In this document: positions 21,885-33,344 of the stretch, piece by piece
Layout of the letters: every line of letters begins with the position of its first letter
How positions within the stretch are numbered: position 1 is the first letter of the stretch
DNA from: Arthrobacter sp. NEB 688
GTDB lineage: Bacteria; Actinomycetota; Actinomycetes; Actinomycetales; Dermatophilaceae
Direction: 5' to 3'
DNA length: 64,000 nt
Assembly (NCBI RefSeq): GCF_013201035.1
Contig: NZ_CP053707.1
Coordinates: forward strand, 2,852,001 to 2,916,000
Notes under the pieces: generated by a model
Database searches by the model: none
Told to the model about the DNA's origin: nothing
The model's input: only the letters and a program-made list of their open reading frames with translations
Made by a program: the position numbers and the translations under genes

Positions 21885-23593
21885 GCACCGTGACGCACTC
21901 CCCCGACCAGACCGACCCCGAGCTCACGCGCCTGGACCGGCTGCGTCAGCAGCACGGCGGCCGGGCGGCGATCCTCGCGGTCGTCGGCGGCGCGCTGCTC
22001 CTCGTGAGCGGCCTGCTCTCGTGGTCGTACGACAACCGGATCCTCGACGACGTCAGCGTCCGGTTCTACCCGCTCGGCATCCAGCTCTACGCGATGCTCC
22101 TCGGCATCGTCGCGCTCGCCCTCGGCGTGCTCCTGTTCCGCCGGCCGGGGTGGCTCAACCCGGGCCGCGGGCTGCGGGCCGTCGGCTGGGGCTCGGTGGT
22201 GTTCGCCCTCGCGGGCATCATCGCCGTCGCCTACCAGGCGGGCGGGCTCGTCAACGTCAACGAGGGCGGCTGGGTCGGCCTCGTCGGCGCGGCGCTCGTC
22301 CTCGCGGGCGGGCTGCTCGCGCCGCACGTCGACCTCGACGTGCACACCTGGCCGCGGCTGCCCTCCTGGGCCGAGATCCTCGTCATCGTCGTCATGCTCG
22401 GGCTGCTGCTCTTCGCGACGGCCTACACGCTCAACGTCGAGGACCCGGCCACCTTCGGCTGCCTGCTCGTCGCCCTGCTCACCGTGGCGGTCGGCCTCGT
22501 GGGCAGCGGGTTCGGCGAGTACCTCGGGTTCGTCGGGCAGAACAACCGGCGCCCGCTCCTGCTCGCGGCCTTCCTCGTCGCGTTCCTCTTCCCGTTCACC
22601 CAGGACGGGTCGGACGCGAACATGTCGATCGCCACGCAGATCCTCATCTTCGCGGCGACCGCGCTCGGCCTCAACATCGTCGTCGGCCTCGCGGGCCTGC
22701 TCGACCTGGGCTACATCGCCTTCCTCGGCACCGGCGCCTACGTCGGCGCGATGCTCTCGAAGTCGGCGTTCGCCACGATCGGGTGGAACCCGCCCTTCCT
22801 CGTCGTCATGCTCCTCGGGATGCTCGTCGCGTCGATCTTCGGCCTGATCATCGGCTCCCCGACGCTGCGGGTCTCGGGCGACTACCTCGCCATCGTCACG
22901 CTCGGCTTCGGCGAGATCTTCCGCCTGGCGATGTTCAACCTCGACGGCAACAACGGCCCCGACCTGACCAACGGCCCGAACGGCATCCCCGGCATCCCGG
23001 ACCTCAACTTCTTCGGGTTCGACTTCGGCCAGACGCACACGATCGCGGGCATCCCGCTCGGCCGGTTCAGCAACTACTACTTCCTGCTGCTCCTGCTCAT
23101 CGCGTTCGTCATCCTCGTCTTCACCCGGCTCAACGACAGCCGGATCGGGCGCGGCTGGGTCGCCATCCGCGAGGACGAGCGCGCGGCCGAGGCCATGGGC
23201 GTCAACGTCTTCGGGCTCAAGCTCCTCGCCTTCGCGGTGGGTGCCTCGCTCGCCGGCCTCGCCGGGACGATCAAGGCGCACCAGGACACCTCGGTGACGC
23301 CCGACCAGTACATCTTCCTCGAGTCGGCGTTCCTCCTCGCCGCTGTCGTCCTCGGCGGCATGGGCACGGTGGCCGGCGTCCTCGTCGGCGCCACCGTCCT
23401 CAAGCTGCTGCCCGAGAAGGCCCGCGTCGTCAACGACTACCGGCTGCTCATCTTCGGCCTGCTGCTCGTCGTCATGATGCGCTTCCGGCCGGAGGGTCTC
23501 GTCGCGAGCAAACGACGGCAGCTGGAGTTCCACGAGGACGACGAGGAGCTCGCCGAGATCGTGCAGTCCGAACACCTGGAGGAGGCGAAGTGA
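21881..23593 (+). CDS. livM: Branched-chain amino-acid ABC transporter permease LivM with N-terminal extension
   Basis: Second permease of the HAAT importer. At 570 residues it is longer than the usual 300-430: residues 1-~235 form an extra membrane region with about six predicted helices, and the conserved permease core follows (GLNIVVGLAGLLDLGYIAFLG; SPTLRVSGDYLAIVTLGFGEIFR; cytoplasmic EDERAAEAMGVN). Similar long LivM proteins occur in actinobacteria; the extra helices have no assigned job. The ATG overlaps the livH stop, and GGAGG near the end serves livG. Confidence 0.92.
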
Positions 23594-24420
23594 CCGTCAC
23601 CGACCCCGCGCCGAGCGGGCACACGATCGGGGACCGCGTCGTCCTCGAGGCCGAGCACGTGACGATGCGCTTCGGCGGCCTCACCGCCGTCGGCGACGTC
23701 AGCATGAAGGTCCACGACGGCGAGATCGTCGGGCTCATCGGCCCGAACGGCGCCGGCAAGACGACCTTCTTCAACTGCCTCACCGGGATGTACATCCCGA
23801 CCGAGGGTCGCGTGACCCTCGGCGGTGAGCAGCTGCCGCCGAAGCCGCTCAAGGTCGTCCGCGCCGGCATGGCCCGGACCTTCCAGAACATCCGGCTCTT
23901 CGGCAACATGACGGCGCTCGAGAACGTCATGGTCGGGCGCTACTGCCGGACCTCGTCGATGGCGCTGACCTCCATCCTCCGCGGGCCGAAGTTCCGGCGC
24001 GAGGAGGAGGCGACCCGGCTGCGGGCGCAGGAGCTGCTCGACTACGTCGGGCTCGGGAGGTCGACCGAGATCCTCGCGCGCAACCTCCCCTACGGCGACC
24101 AGCGCCGGCTGGAGATCGCGCGGGCCCTCGCGACGGACCCGCAGATCCTGCTCCTCGACGAGCCGACCGCGGGCATGAACCCCAAGGAGACCGAGGAGAC
24201 GATGCACCTGATCTTCAAGATCAGGGACAGCGGGCTCGCGGTCGTCGTCATCGAGCACGACATGCGGTTCATCTTCAACCTCTGCGACCGGGTGCTCTGC
24301 CTGGTCCGCGGGCAGGTCCTCGTCGAGGGCTCCCCCGGCGAGGTGCAGTCCGACCCCCGCGTCATCGAGGCCTACATCGGCGGCGACGACACCGACGAGG
24401 ACGAGGAGGAGAGCGCGTGA
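23590..24420 (+). CDS. livG: Branched-chain amino-acid ABC transporter ATP-binding protein LivG
   Basis: Cytoplasmic ATPase of the HAAT importer, 276 residues. Walker A GPNGAGKTT (about residue 51), Q-loop FQNIRLF, a divergent signature LPYGDQRR in place of LSGGQ (usual for LivG), Walker B ILLLDEPTAG and switch His in VIEHDM. The GTG overlaps the livM stop, with GGAGG 4 bases upstream. The acidic C-terminus is Asp/Glu rich. Confidence 0.94.
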   Translation: MTVTDPAPSGHTIGDRVVLEAEHVTMRFGGLTAVGDVSMKVHDGEIVGLIGPNGAGKTTFFNCLTGMYIPTEGRVTLGGEQLPPKPLKVVRAGMARTFQNIRLFGNMTALENVMVGRYCRTSSMALTSILRGPKFRREEEATRLRAQELLDYVGLGRSTEILARNLPYGDQRRLEIARALATDPQILLLDEPTAGMNPKETEETMHLIFKIRDSGLAVVVIEHDMRFIFNLCDRVLCLVRGQVLVEGSPGEVQSDPRVIEAYIGGDDTDEDEEESA

Positions 24421-25130
24421 GCGCCATGCTGGAGGTCAAGGACCTCGTCGTGTCCTACGGCAAGATCAAGGCCGTCAAGGGCATCTCGTTCACCGTCGAC
24501 CAGGGCGAGGTCGTCTCGCTCATCGGCACCAACGGCGCGGGCAAGACGACGACGCTCAAGACGATCTCGGGCCTGCTGCGCCCGGTCTCGGGCTCGATCA
24601 TGTTCGACGGTCGCGACCTGACCAAGGTCGCCCCGCACGAGATCGTCTCGCTGGGCCTGGCGCACTCCCCCGAGGGTCGGCGGATCTTCCCCAAGCTGAG
24701 CGTCGAGGAGAACCTGCTGCTCGGGGCGTTCTCGCGCAAGGACAAGGGGATCCGCGAGGACCTCGCGGCCGCGTACGAGCTCTTCCCCATCCTCGAGGAG
24801 CGGCGGGTGCAGCCGGCCGGCACGTTCTCGGGCGGTGAGCAGCAGATGCTCGCGATGGGCCGGGCGATGATGAGTCGCCCGAAGATGCTCATGCTCGACG
24901 AGCCGTCGATGGGTCTCTCGCCGCTCATGATGAAGAAGATCATGACGACGGTGACGACCCTCCAGCAGCAGGGCACGACCATCCTCCTCGTCGAGCAGAA
25001 CGCCCAGGCGGCGCTCAAGCGCGCGACGAAGGGCTACGTCCTCGAGGTCGGCACCATCGTGCTGTCCGGCACCGGCAAGGAGCTCCTCGAGAGCGACGAC
25101 GTCCGCAAGGCCTACCTCGGAGAAGACTGA
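24417..25130 (+). CDS. livF: Branched-chain amino-acid ABC transporter ATP-binding protein LivF
   Basis: Second ATPase of the importer, 237 residues. Walker A GTNGAGKTT (about residue 38), LAHSPEGRRIFPKLSVEENL, signature FSGGEQQ, Walker B MLMLDEPSMGLSP and VEQNAQAAL are typical of LivF. The GTG overlaps the livG stop; an ATG 9 bases later is an alternative start. A 26-bp perfect hairpin follows directly and ends the operon. Confidence 0.94.
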   Translation: MSAMLEVKDLVVSYGKIKAVKGISFTVDQGEVVSLIGTNGAGKTTTLKTISGLLRPVSGSIMFDGRDLTKVAPHEIVSLGLAHSPEGRRIFPKLSVEENLLLGAFSRKDKGIREDLAAAYELFPILEERRVQPAGTFSGGEQQMLAMGRAMMSRPKMLMLDEPSMGLSPLMMKKIMTTVTTLQQQGTTILLVEQNAQAALKRATKGYVLEVGTIVLSGTGKELLESDDVRKAYLGED

Positions 25131-25134
25131 CCGA

Positions 25135-25192
25135 CGACCGACGAGAACATGCCGTGCAGGCCTCGACCTGCACGGCATGTTCTCGTCGGTCG
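25135..25192. terminator. Very long perfect hairpin ending the liv operon
   Basis: Two 26-base arms (25135-25160 and 25167-25192) are perfectly complementary around a 6-base loop CCTCGA. It starts 4 bases after the livF stop and has no U-tract. The right arm ends 19 bases before the -10 of the next gene. Confidence 0.85.
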
Positions 25193-25211
25193 ACCGGTGG
25201 GCCGGCCCGCC

Positions 25212-25217
25212 TAGGGT
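25212..25217 (+). promoter_or_regulatory. Leaderless -10 hexamer TAGGGT of the SCO6745-like gene
   Basis: TAGGGT ends 6 bases before the ATG at 25224. TCGACC at 25190-25195, overlapping the end of the liv terminator, could act as -35 with a 16-base spacer. Confidence 0.6.
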
Positions 25218-25223
25218 GGGCCG

Positions 25224-26123
25224 ATGACGACCTTCCGGCACGACGAGACCGCGCGAACGGTCGCTCGCCTGGCCTACCGCACCCTCGAGCCCTACCACCT
25301 CGCCGCGTACTTCGGCCCGCACGTCGACGCCGCCCGCGAGGAGCTCGGCGTCGGGTGGCTGGGGGGCTACACCGGGATGCGCGCCGCCCCGCTCGGCGCG
25401 GTCCCGGGCCGGGTGGTCGCAGCGACGTTCTTCGGCTTCCGGCCGCAGGCGGTGGCCAAGGCCTGGGGCCTGGCGCTCGGGCGGCACACCCCGTCCGGGC
25501 TCGACGAAGTGCGGACCCGCTGCCTCGACGCCGGGCTGCGCTCCGCGCTGGGAGGGGACGTCGGCTCCCCCGCGGTGACCGAGCTCGTCGGCCGGCTGCG
25601 TCCCGTGCTCGACCGGCTCGACCACGGCGGTCGACCGCTCGCTGCCGCCTTCGCCGCCCAGGACTGGCCGGACGCCCCGCACCTGGCCCTCTGGCACGCG
25701 ACCGCCCTCTGGCGCGAGTGGCGCGGCGACGGGCACGTCGCGGCCCTGACCTCGGCCGGGCTGACGCCGCTGGAGTCCCTCGTCCTCTACGACGCCTGGC
25801 TGCGCGCGACGAGCCCGGAGCGGGCGGGCCGCGGTCGTGCCTTCCTCCAGCCCACCCGGAAGTGGACCGACGAGGAGTGGGCCGGGGCCGAGGAGTCGCT
25901 GGGCACGTCCGGCCTGCTGACGCCGACCCACGAGGGCGGCGCGCCGACGCTGACCGAGGCCGGGCGGCGGCTGCGCGACCACCTCGAGGACGCCACCGAC
26001 GACGCGTCGGCCGCGGCCTGGGTGGGCGTCGACGACGCCGAGCAGCTGCTGGCGTCGGCCCGCCCCGTGGTGAAGAAGGTCATCGACGCCGGCTGGCTGC
26101 CCGGCACCCCCGCTCGCGCCTGA
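25224..26123 (+). CDS. SCO6745-like helical protein (function unknown)
   Basis: A 299-residue soluble protein. Features recalled from SCO6745-family proteins are present: RTLEPYHLAAYF near the N-terminus, GMRAAPLGAV (about residue 51), LWREWRGDGHVAAL (about 161) and a C-terminal winged-helix-like part (SGLLTPTHEGG...LTEAGRRLRDHLE). The family may be MarR-like but its activity is not known to me. It stands alone between the liv operon and uvrA. A leaderless promoter supports the ATG. Confidence 0.72.
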   Translation: MTTFRHDETARTVARLAYRTLEPYHLAAYFGPHVDAAREELGVGWLGGYTGMRAAPLGAVPGRVVAATFFGFRPQAVAKAWGLALGRHTPSGLDEVRTRCLDAGLRSALGGDVGSPAVTELVGRLRPVLDRLDHGGRPLAAAFAAQDWPDAPHLALWHATALWREWRGDGHVAALTSAGLTPLESLVLYDAWLRATSPERAGRGRAFLQPTRKWTDEEWAGAEESLGTSGLLTPTHEGGAPTLTEAGRRLRDHLEDATDDASAAAWVGVDDAEQLLASARPVVKKVIDAGWLPGTPARA

Positions 26124-26144
26124 CCGCGGGACGGGGGCGGCCGG

Positions 26145-29177
<3,033 letters not shown>

Positions 29178-29184
29178 ACCCGCA

Positions 29185-29190
29185 ATGCTA
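29185..29190 (-). promoter_or_regulatory. Leaderless -10 hexamer TAGCAT of uvrA
   Basis: Minus-strand TAGCAT (TANNNT) with 7 bases to the GTG at 29177 and no Shine-Dalgarno. Confidence 0.5.
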
Positions 29191-29256
29191 GGTGTCGGGT
29201 CCGACAGCCCCCTCATCAGCGTTGGCGGCATCCGGGTTCCGTCCAGCCCCGGCGTC

Positions 29257-29262
29257 TAGGGT
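29257..29262 (+). promoter_or_regulatory. Leaderless -10 hexamer TAGGGT of the GH15 gene
   Basis: TAGGGT with 7 bases to the GTG at 29270. It lies 67 bases from the divergent uvrA hexamer. Confidence 0.6.
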
Positions 29263-29269
29263 CGGCCGG

Positions 29270-31063
29270 GTGACCACCCCCATCGCCGAGTACGCCCTCC
29301 TCGGGGACACCGAGGGCGCGGCGCTCGTCAGCCGGCACGGCGCGGTCGACTGGCTCTGCCTCCCCCGCTTCGACTCCCCCGCCTGTTTCGCGGCCGTCCT
29401 CGGCACCGACGACAACGGCCGGTGGTTCCTCGGGCCGGTCGAGGAGGCGACGGCGACCCGCGCCTACCGCGAGCACAGCTTCGTCCTCGACACCGTCCAC
29501 GAGACCGCGACCGGCCGCGTCCGTGTGACCGACCTCATGCCGTTCGGCGACGGCCGGGCCGACCTGGTCCGGGTCGTCGAGGGGCTCGAGGGCGAGGTGC
29601 CGATGCTCCACGAGTGGGTCGTGCGCACCGGCTACGGCAAGGTCCTGCCCTGGGTCTCGCGGACGCAGGACTGCGACGGCGCCACCGTCATCCGGGCCGT
29701 CGCCGGCCCCGACATGCTCGTCCTGCGCGGCGACCGGCTGCCCGAGCCCACCGACCACCACCACCGCGACGAGTTCACCGTGCGCGCCGGCGAGCGGTAC
29801 GAGTTCGCGATGACCTGGGTGCCGTCGTGGTGCGACGTGCCGGGGGCGCTCGACGTCCCGAGCCGGGTCGAGGAGACCGTCCGCCGCTTCGACGACTGGG
29901 CGGCGCGGCACACCCACGAGGGCCCCTACCGCGAGGCCGTGACCCGCTCGCTCCTCGTCCTGCGCCTGCTGACCGACGAGCTGCGCGGCGGCATCGTCGC
30001 GGCGCCGACGACGAGCCTGCCCGAGGACGTCGGCGGGGAGCGCAACTGGGACTACCGCTACTGCTGGCTGCGCGACGCCTCGCTCACGCTCGAGGCCCTG
30101 CTGGCCTGCGGCTACGTCGAGGAGACCCGGCTGTGGCGCGACTGGCTCGTGCGGGCGGTCGCCGGCGACCCCGCCGACCTCCAGATCATGTACGCCGTCG
30201 ACGGCAGCCGCGAGCTGCCCGAGCGCACGCTCGACCACCTGCCCGGCTACGCGGGCTCGCGGCCGGTGCGCGTCGGCAACGCGGCGGTCGACCAGCGCCA
30301 GAGCGACGTCCTCGGCGAGGTGATGATCTCGCTCGACGAGGCCCGCCGCCTCGGCGTCAGCGAGTCCCACGAGTCCTGGGCGGTGCAGCGGGCGCTCGTC
30401 GACGACCTCGCCGACCACTGGGACCAGAGCGACAACGGCCTGTGGGAGATCCGCGGCGAGCCGCAGCACTTCACCCACTCGCGGGTCATGGTGTGGGCGG
30501 CCTTCGACCGCGCCGTCCGGGCTGTCGAGGAGGACGGCCATGAAGGGGACGTCGAGCGCTGGCGCACGCTGCGCGACCTCGTCCACGCCGAGGTGCTCGA
30601 GAAGGGGTACGACGCCGAGCGCGGCACCTTCACCCAGCACTACGGCACCCGCGAGGTCGACGCCGCCCTCCTGCTCGTGCCGACGGTCGGCTTCCTGCCG
30701 CCGGACGACGAGCGGGTGCTCGGCACCATCCGTGCGGTCGAGGAGGACCTCCTGCGCGACGGCTTCGTGCTGCGCTACCGCACCCAGAGCGGCGTCGACG
30801 GGCTGAGCGGCGACGAGAACCCCTTCCTCGCGTGCTCCTTCTGGCTCGTCGAGGCCTACGCCCGCTGCGGCCGGGTCGACGAGGCGCACGCGCTGATGGA
30901 CCGCCTCCTCGCGATCCGCAACGACCTGGGGCTGCTCTCGGAGGAGTACGACCCCGCCACCGGCACGCTGCTGGGCAACTTCCCGCAGGCGTTCTCGCAC
31001 CTCGCCCTCGTCCGCGCGGCCCTCGCCGTCGCGGAGGCCGACACGGAGGCGGCCCGGCGGTAG
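29270..31063 (+). CDS. Glycoside hydrolase family 15 protein (glucoamylase/trehalase-like)
   Basis: A 597-residue cytoplasmic protein without signal peptide. The N-terminal beta domain begins IAEYALLGDTEGAALVSRHGAVDWLCLPRFDSP. The (alpha/alpha)6 catalytic domain (about 225-590) has NWDYRYCWLRDAS, GLWEIRGE and GNFPQAFSHLALV, the usual sites of catalytic acids. Actinobacterial relatives include trehalases; the substrate here (trehalose, maltooligosaccharide or other alpha-glucoside) is not fixed. Its TAG stop is also the first half of the next gene's -10 hexamer. Confidence 0.9.
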   Translation: MTTPIAEYALLGDTEGAALVSRHGAVDWLCLPRFDSPACFAAVLGTDDNGRWFLGPVEEATATRAYREHSFVLDTVHETATGRVRVTDLMPFGDGRADLVRVVEGLEGEVPMLHEWVVRTGYGKVLPWVSRTQDCDGATVIRAVAGPDMLVLRGDRLPEPTDHHHRDEFTVRAGERYEFAMTWVPSWCDVPGALDVPSRVEETVRRFDDWAARHTHEGPYREAVTRSLLVLRLLTDELRGGIVAAPTTSLPEDVGGERNWDYRYCWLRDASLTLEALLACGYVEETRLWRDWLVRAVAGDPADLQIMYAVDGSRELPERTLDHLPGYAGSRPVRVGNAAVDQRQSDVLGEVMISLDEARRLGVSESHESWAVQRALVDDLADHWDQSDNGLWEIRGEPQHFTHSRVMVWAAFDRAVRAVEEDGHEGDVERWRTLRDLVHAEVLEKGYDAERGTFTQHYGTREVDAALLLVPTVGFLPPDDERVLGTIRAVEEDLLRDGFVLRYRTQSGVDGLSGDENPFLACSFWLVEAYARCGRVDEAHALMDRLLAIRNDLGLLSEEYDPATGTLLGNFPQAFSHLALVRAALAVAEADTEAARR

Positions 31064-31066
31064 CGT
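31061..31066 (+). promoter_or_regulatory. Leaderless -10 hexamer TAGCGT overlapping a stop codon
   Basis: TAGCGT begins with the TAG stop of the GH15 gene and ends 7 bases before the ATG at 31074. Confidence 0.55.
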
Positions 31067-31073
31067 CGGCGCC

Positions 31074-31769
31074 ATGACCGGCACCCCGATCGACCCGGGC
31101 ACGTACCTCGCGGACCACACCGCGCGGCTCGTCGCCACCACGCGCGCCCTGCCCGACGCCGGCGGCGAGAGCCTCTGCGCGGGCTGGACCCGCGGCCACG
31201 TCGCGACCCACGTCGCCCGCAACGCCGACGGCCTCGTGCGGCTCGTCCGCTCGGCCGTCGACGGCACCCGCGAGACGATGTACGCGAGCCGGCCCGAGCG
31301 CAACGCCGACATCGACGCCGGGGCGGACCGCTCCCCCGCCGAGCTCGCCGACGACCTCGAGGCCACCGCGGCCGCCTACGCCGCCGAGGTGGTGCGGCTG
31401 CGGCCGGAGCACGCCGGCCACGCGCTCGAGCGCACACCGGGCGACGTGCGGGGCTCGGCGGCCGACATCCCGATGATGCGGCTGCGCGAGGTGACGTGGC
31501 ACCACGTCGACCTCGACGCGGGCTTCGGCTTCGGCGACCTCGAGCCCGAGGTGCAGCTGGCCTTCCTCGACGAGGAGGTCGAGCGGCTGCGCACCCTCGA
31601 CGACGCCCCGGACGTGACCCTGCGCTCCGACGAGGGCGAGGAGTGGACCGTCGGCCTCGGCACCGCCTCGGTCACCGGCACCCGCGCCGCACTGCTCGGA
31701 TGGCTCGCCCGCGGCCTGACCGACGGCGTCTCCGCCGACCCCCTGCCCCGGCTCCCGGACGGACGATGA
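31074..31769 (+). CDS. Maleylpyruvate isomerase-family, mycothiol-dependent-type protein (DinB fold)
   Basis: A 231-residue protein with an N-terminal DinB-like four-helix domain (MDMPI_N) and a small C-terminal domain. Diagnostic stretches are SLCAGWTRGHVATHVARNADGL (about residues 35-56) and TWHHVDLDAGFGF (about 141), where His residues could bind the metal. In relatives the partner thiol is mycothiol; the substrate is unknown. The stop overlaps the next ATG, pairing it with a metallo-hydrolase, a combination common near uvrA in actinobacteria. Confidence 0.85.
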   Translation: MTGTPIDPGTYLADHTARLVATTRALPDAGGESLCAGWTRGHVATHVARNADGLVRLVRSAVDGTRETMYASRPERNADIDAGADRSPAELADDLEATAAAYAAEVVRLRPEHAGHALERTPGDVRGSAADIPMMRLREVTWHHVDLDAGFGFGDLEPEVQLAFLDEEVERLRTLDDAPDVTLRSDEGEEWTVGLGTASVTGTRAALLGWLARGLTDGVSADPLPRLPDGR

Positions 31770-32434
31770 CGATGACCTACACCGGCGACGTGACCCCCGG
31801 CGGCCCGAGCGACGTGCGCGAGCTCGGCCCCGCGACCCTGCGCAAGATGTCCGTCTCGGACATGCACAACAACGTCTACCTCCTCACCTGCACCGCCACC
31901 GGCGAGCAGCTGATGGTCGACGCCGCCGACGACGCCGACCGCTGCCTGGCCCTCGTCGCGGAGGGCACCGGGCGGCTCGACCACCTCGTGACGACGCACC
32001 AGCACTGGGACCACGTCCGGGCGCTGGAGGACGTCGCCCGCGCCACCGGCGCCCGCACCTACGCCGGCGAGGACGACGCCGACGCGCTGCCCCTGGCGCC
32101 CGACGTCCCTCTGCGACAGGGCGACACGCTGCGCGTCGGCGAGCTCGTGCTCGACGTCGTGCACCTGCGGGGCCACACGCCCGGGTCGGTCGCGCTCGCG
32201 TGGCGCGCCCCCGACGGCGTGACGCACCTCTTCACCGGCGACACCCTCTTCCCCGGCGGCGTCGGCAACACGAAGAACGAGGGGCAGGACTTCGACTCCC
32301 TCTACGCCGACGTCACCGAGCGGCTCTTCGGGGTCTACGACGACGAGACCTGGTTCTACCCCGGGCACGGCGGCGACTCGACGCTCGGCGCCGAGCGACC
32401 CCACCTGGACGAGTGGCGCGAGCGCGGATGGTGA
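31766..32434 (+). CDS. MBL-fold metallo-hydrolase (glyoxalase II-like)
   Basis: A 222-residue metallo-beta-lactamase-fold hydrolase. The metal motif HxHxDH is HQHWDH (about residues 76-81). Further ligands are in LRGHTPGSV (about 135), FTGDTLF and YPGHGGDS. The start overlaps the preceding stop by 4 bases (ATGA). It is likely a thioester or mycothiol-conjugate hydrolase working with the upstream MDMPI-type protein; that pairing is inference from position. Confidence 0.88.
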   Translation: MTMTYTGDVTPGGPSDVRELGPATLRKMSVSDMHNNVYLLTCTATGEQLMVDAADDADRCLALVAEGTGRLDHLVTTHQHWDHVRALEDVARATGARTYAGEDDADALPLAPDVPLRQGDTLRVGELVLDVVHLRGHTPGSVALAWRAPDGVTHLFTGDTLFPGGVGNTKNEGQDFDSLYADVTERLFGVYDDETWFYPGHGGDSTLGAERPHLDEWRERGW

Positions 32435-32438
32435 TGGC

Positions 32439-32444
32439 TAGCCT
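32439..32444 (+). promoter_or_regulatory. Leaderless -10 hexamer TAGCCT of the EamA gene
   Basis: TAGCCT ends 6 bases before the GTG at 32451. Confidence 0.5.
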
Positions 32445-32450
32445 GTCGCG

Positions 32451-33326
32451 GTGACGACCGCCGCCGACCGGGTTCCTGCTCCCCTGCTCGTCCTCGCGGG
32501 GGTCGTCTCGGTCCAGTTCGGCGGGGCGCTGGCGCAGACCCTCGTCCCGGTCATCGGCGCGGGCGGGTCGGTCGTCATGCGGCTGCTCTTCGCGACCGCG
32601 CTGCTGCTCGTCGTCGTCCGGCCGCGCTGGCGCGGGCACACCCGGCGGGCGTGGGCGACGGTCACGGCCTTCGGCGTCGCGCTCGGCCTCATGAACTACA
32701 CCTTCTACCAGTCGCTGGCCCACCTGCCGATCGGCGTCGCGGTGACCATCGAGTTCATCGGGCCGCTCACGCTGGCGGCGGTGCTCTCGCGCCGGCTCGT
32801 CGACGCGCTCGGCGTGCTCGCCGCTGCCGGGGGCGTCGTCCTCATCTCGGAGGCGCTCCAGGTGCCGTTCGCCGAGCTCGAGTGGACCGGCATCCTCCTG
32901 GCGCTGGCCGCCGGCGGGTTCTGGGCGGCGTACATCGTCCTCTCCGGGCGCACCGGGGCCGCCTTCCCGAAGCTCGAGGGGCTGGCGCTGGCCATGGTCG
33001 TGGCCACCGTCGTCACGTTGCCGCTCGGCATCACGAGCGTGCCCTCGTGGACCGGCGAGACGCTGCTCAAGGGCCTCGGCATCGCCGTGCTGTCCTCGGT
33101 GCTGCCCTACTCGCTCGAGCTGCTGGCGCTGCGCCGGCTGCGCGCGCAGGTCTTCGGTATCCTGCTCAGCCTCGAGCCCGCGGCGGCCGCCGTCGCCGGG
33201 CTCATCGTGCTCGGTCAGCGGCTCGCCCCGAGCCAGCTCGTGGGGATGGGGCTCGTCGTCGGGGCGTCGGCCCTCGTCCTCGGGCTCGGCGCCCGCAAGG
33301 ACCCCGCCGAGGCGCAGGCCGCCTGA
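32451..33326 (+). CDS. EamA-family (DMT) transporter, RhtA-like exporter
   Basis: A 291-residue integral membrane protein with about ten helices in two five-helix EamA repeats. GLMNYTFYQSLAHLPIGVAVTIEF (repeat 1) and LPYSLELLALRRLRAQVFGILLSLEPAAAA (repeat 2) match the RhtA threonine/homoserine exporter group. Substrate not determined. The leaderless hexamer supports the GTG. Confidence 0.88.
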   Translation: MTTAADRVPAPLLVLAGVVSVQFGGALAQTLVPVIGAGGSVVMRLLFATALLLVVVRPRWRGHTRRAWATVTAFGVALGLMNYTFYQSLAHLPIGVAVTIEFIGPLTLAAVLSRRLVDALGVLAAAGGVVLISEALQVPFAELEWTGILLALAAGGFWAAYIVLSGRTGAAFPKLEGLALAMVVATVVTLPLGITSVPSWTGETLLKGLGIAVLSSVLPYSLELLALRRLRAQVFGILLSLEPAAAAVAGLIVLGQRLAPSQLVGMGLVVGASALVLGLGARKDPAEAQAA

Positions 33327-33344
33327 GCCGACGCGCCTGCGGGC

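Noticed and set aside
29178-29269. LexA box between uvrA and the GH15 gene
   Set aside because: No TCGAAC or GTTCGA half-sites at the right spacing; only unrelated GC-rich sequence.
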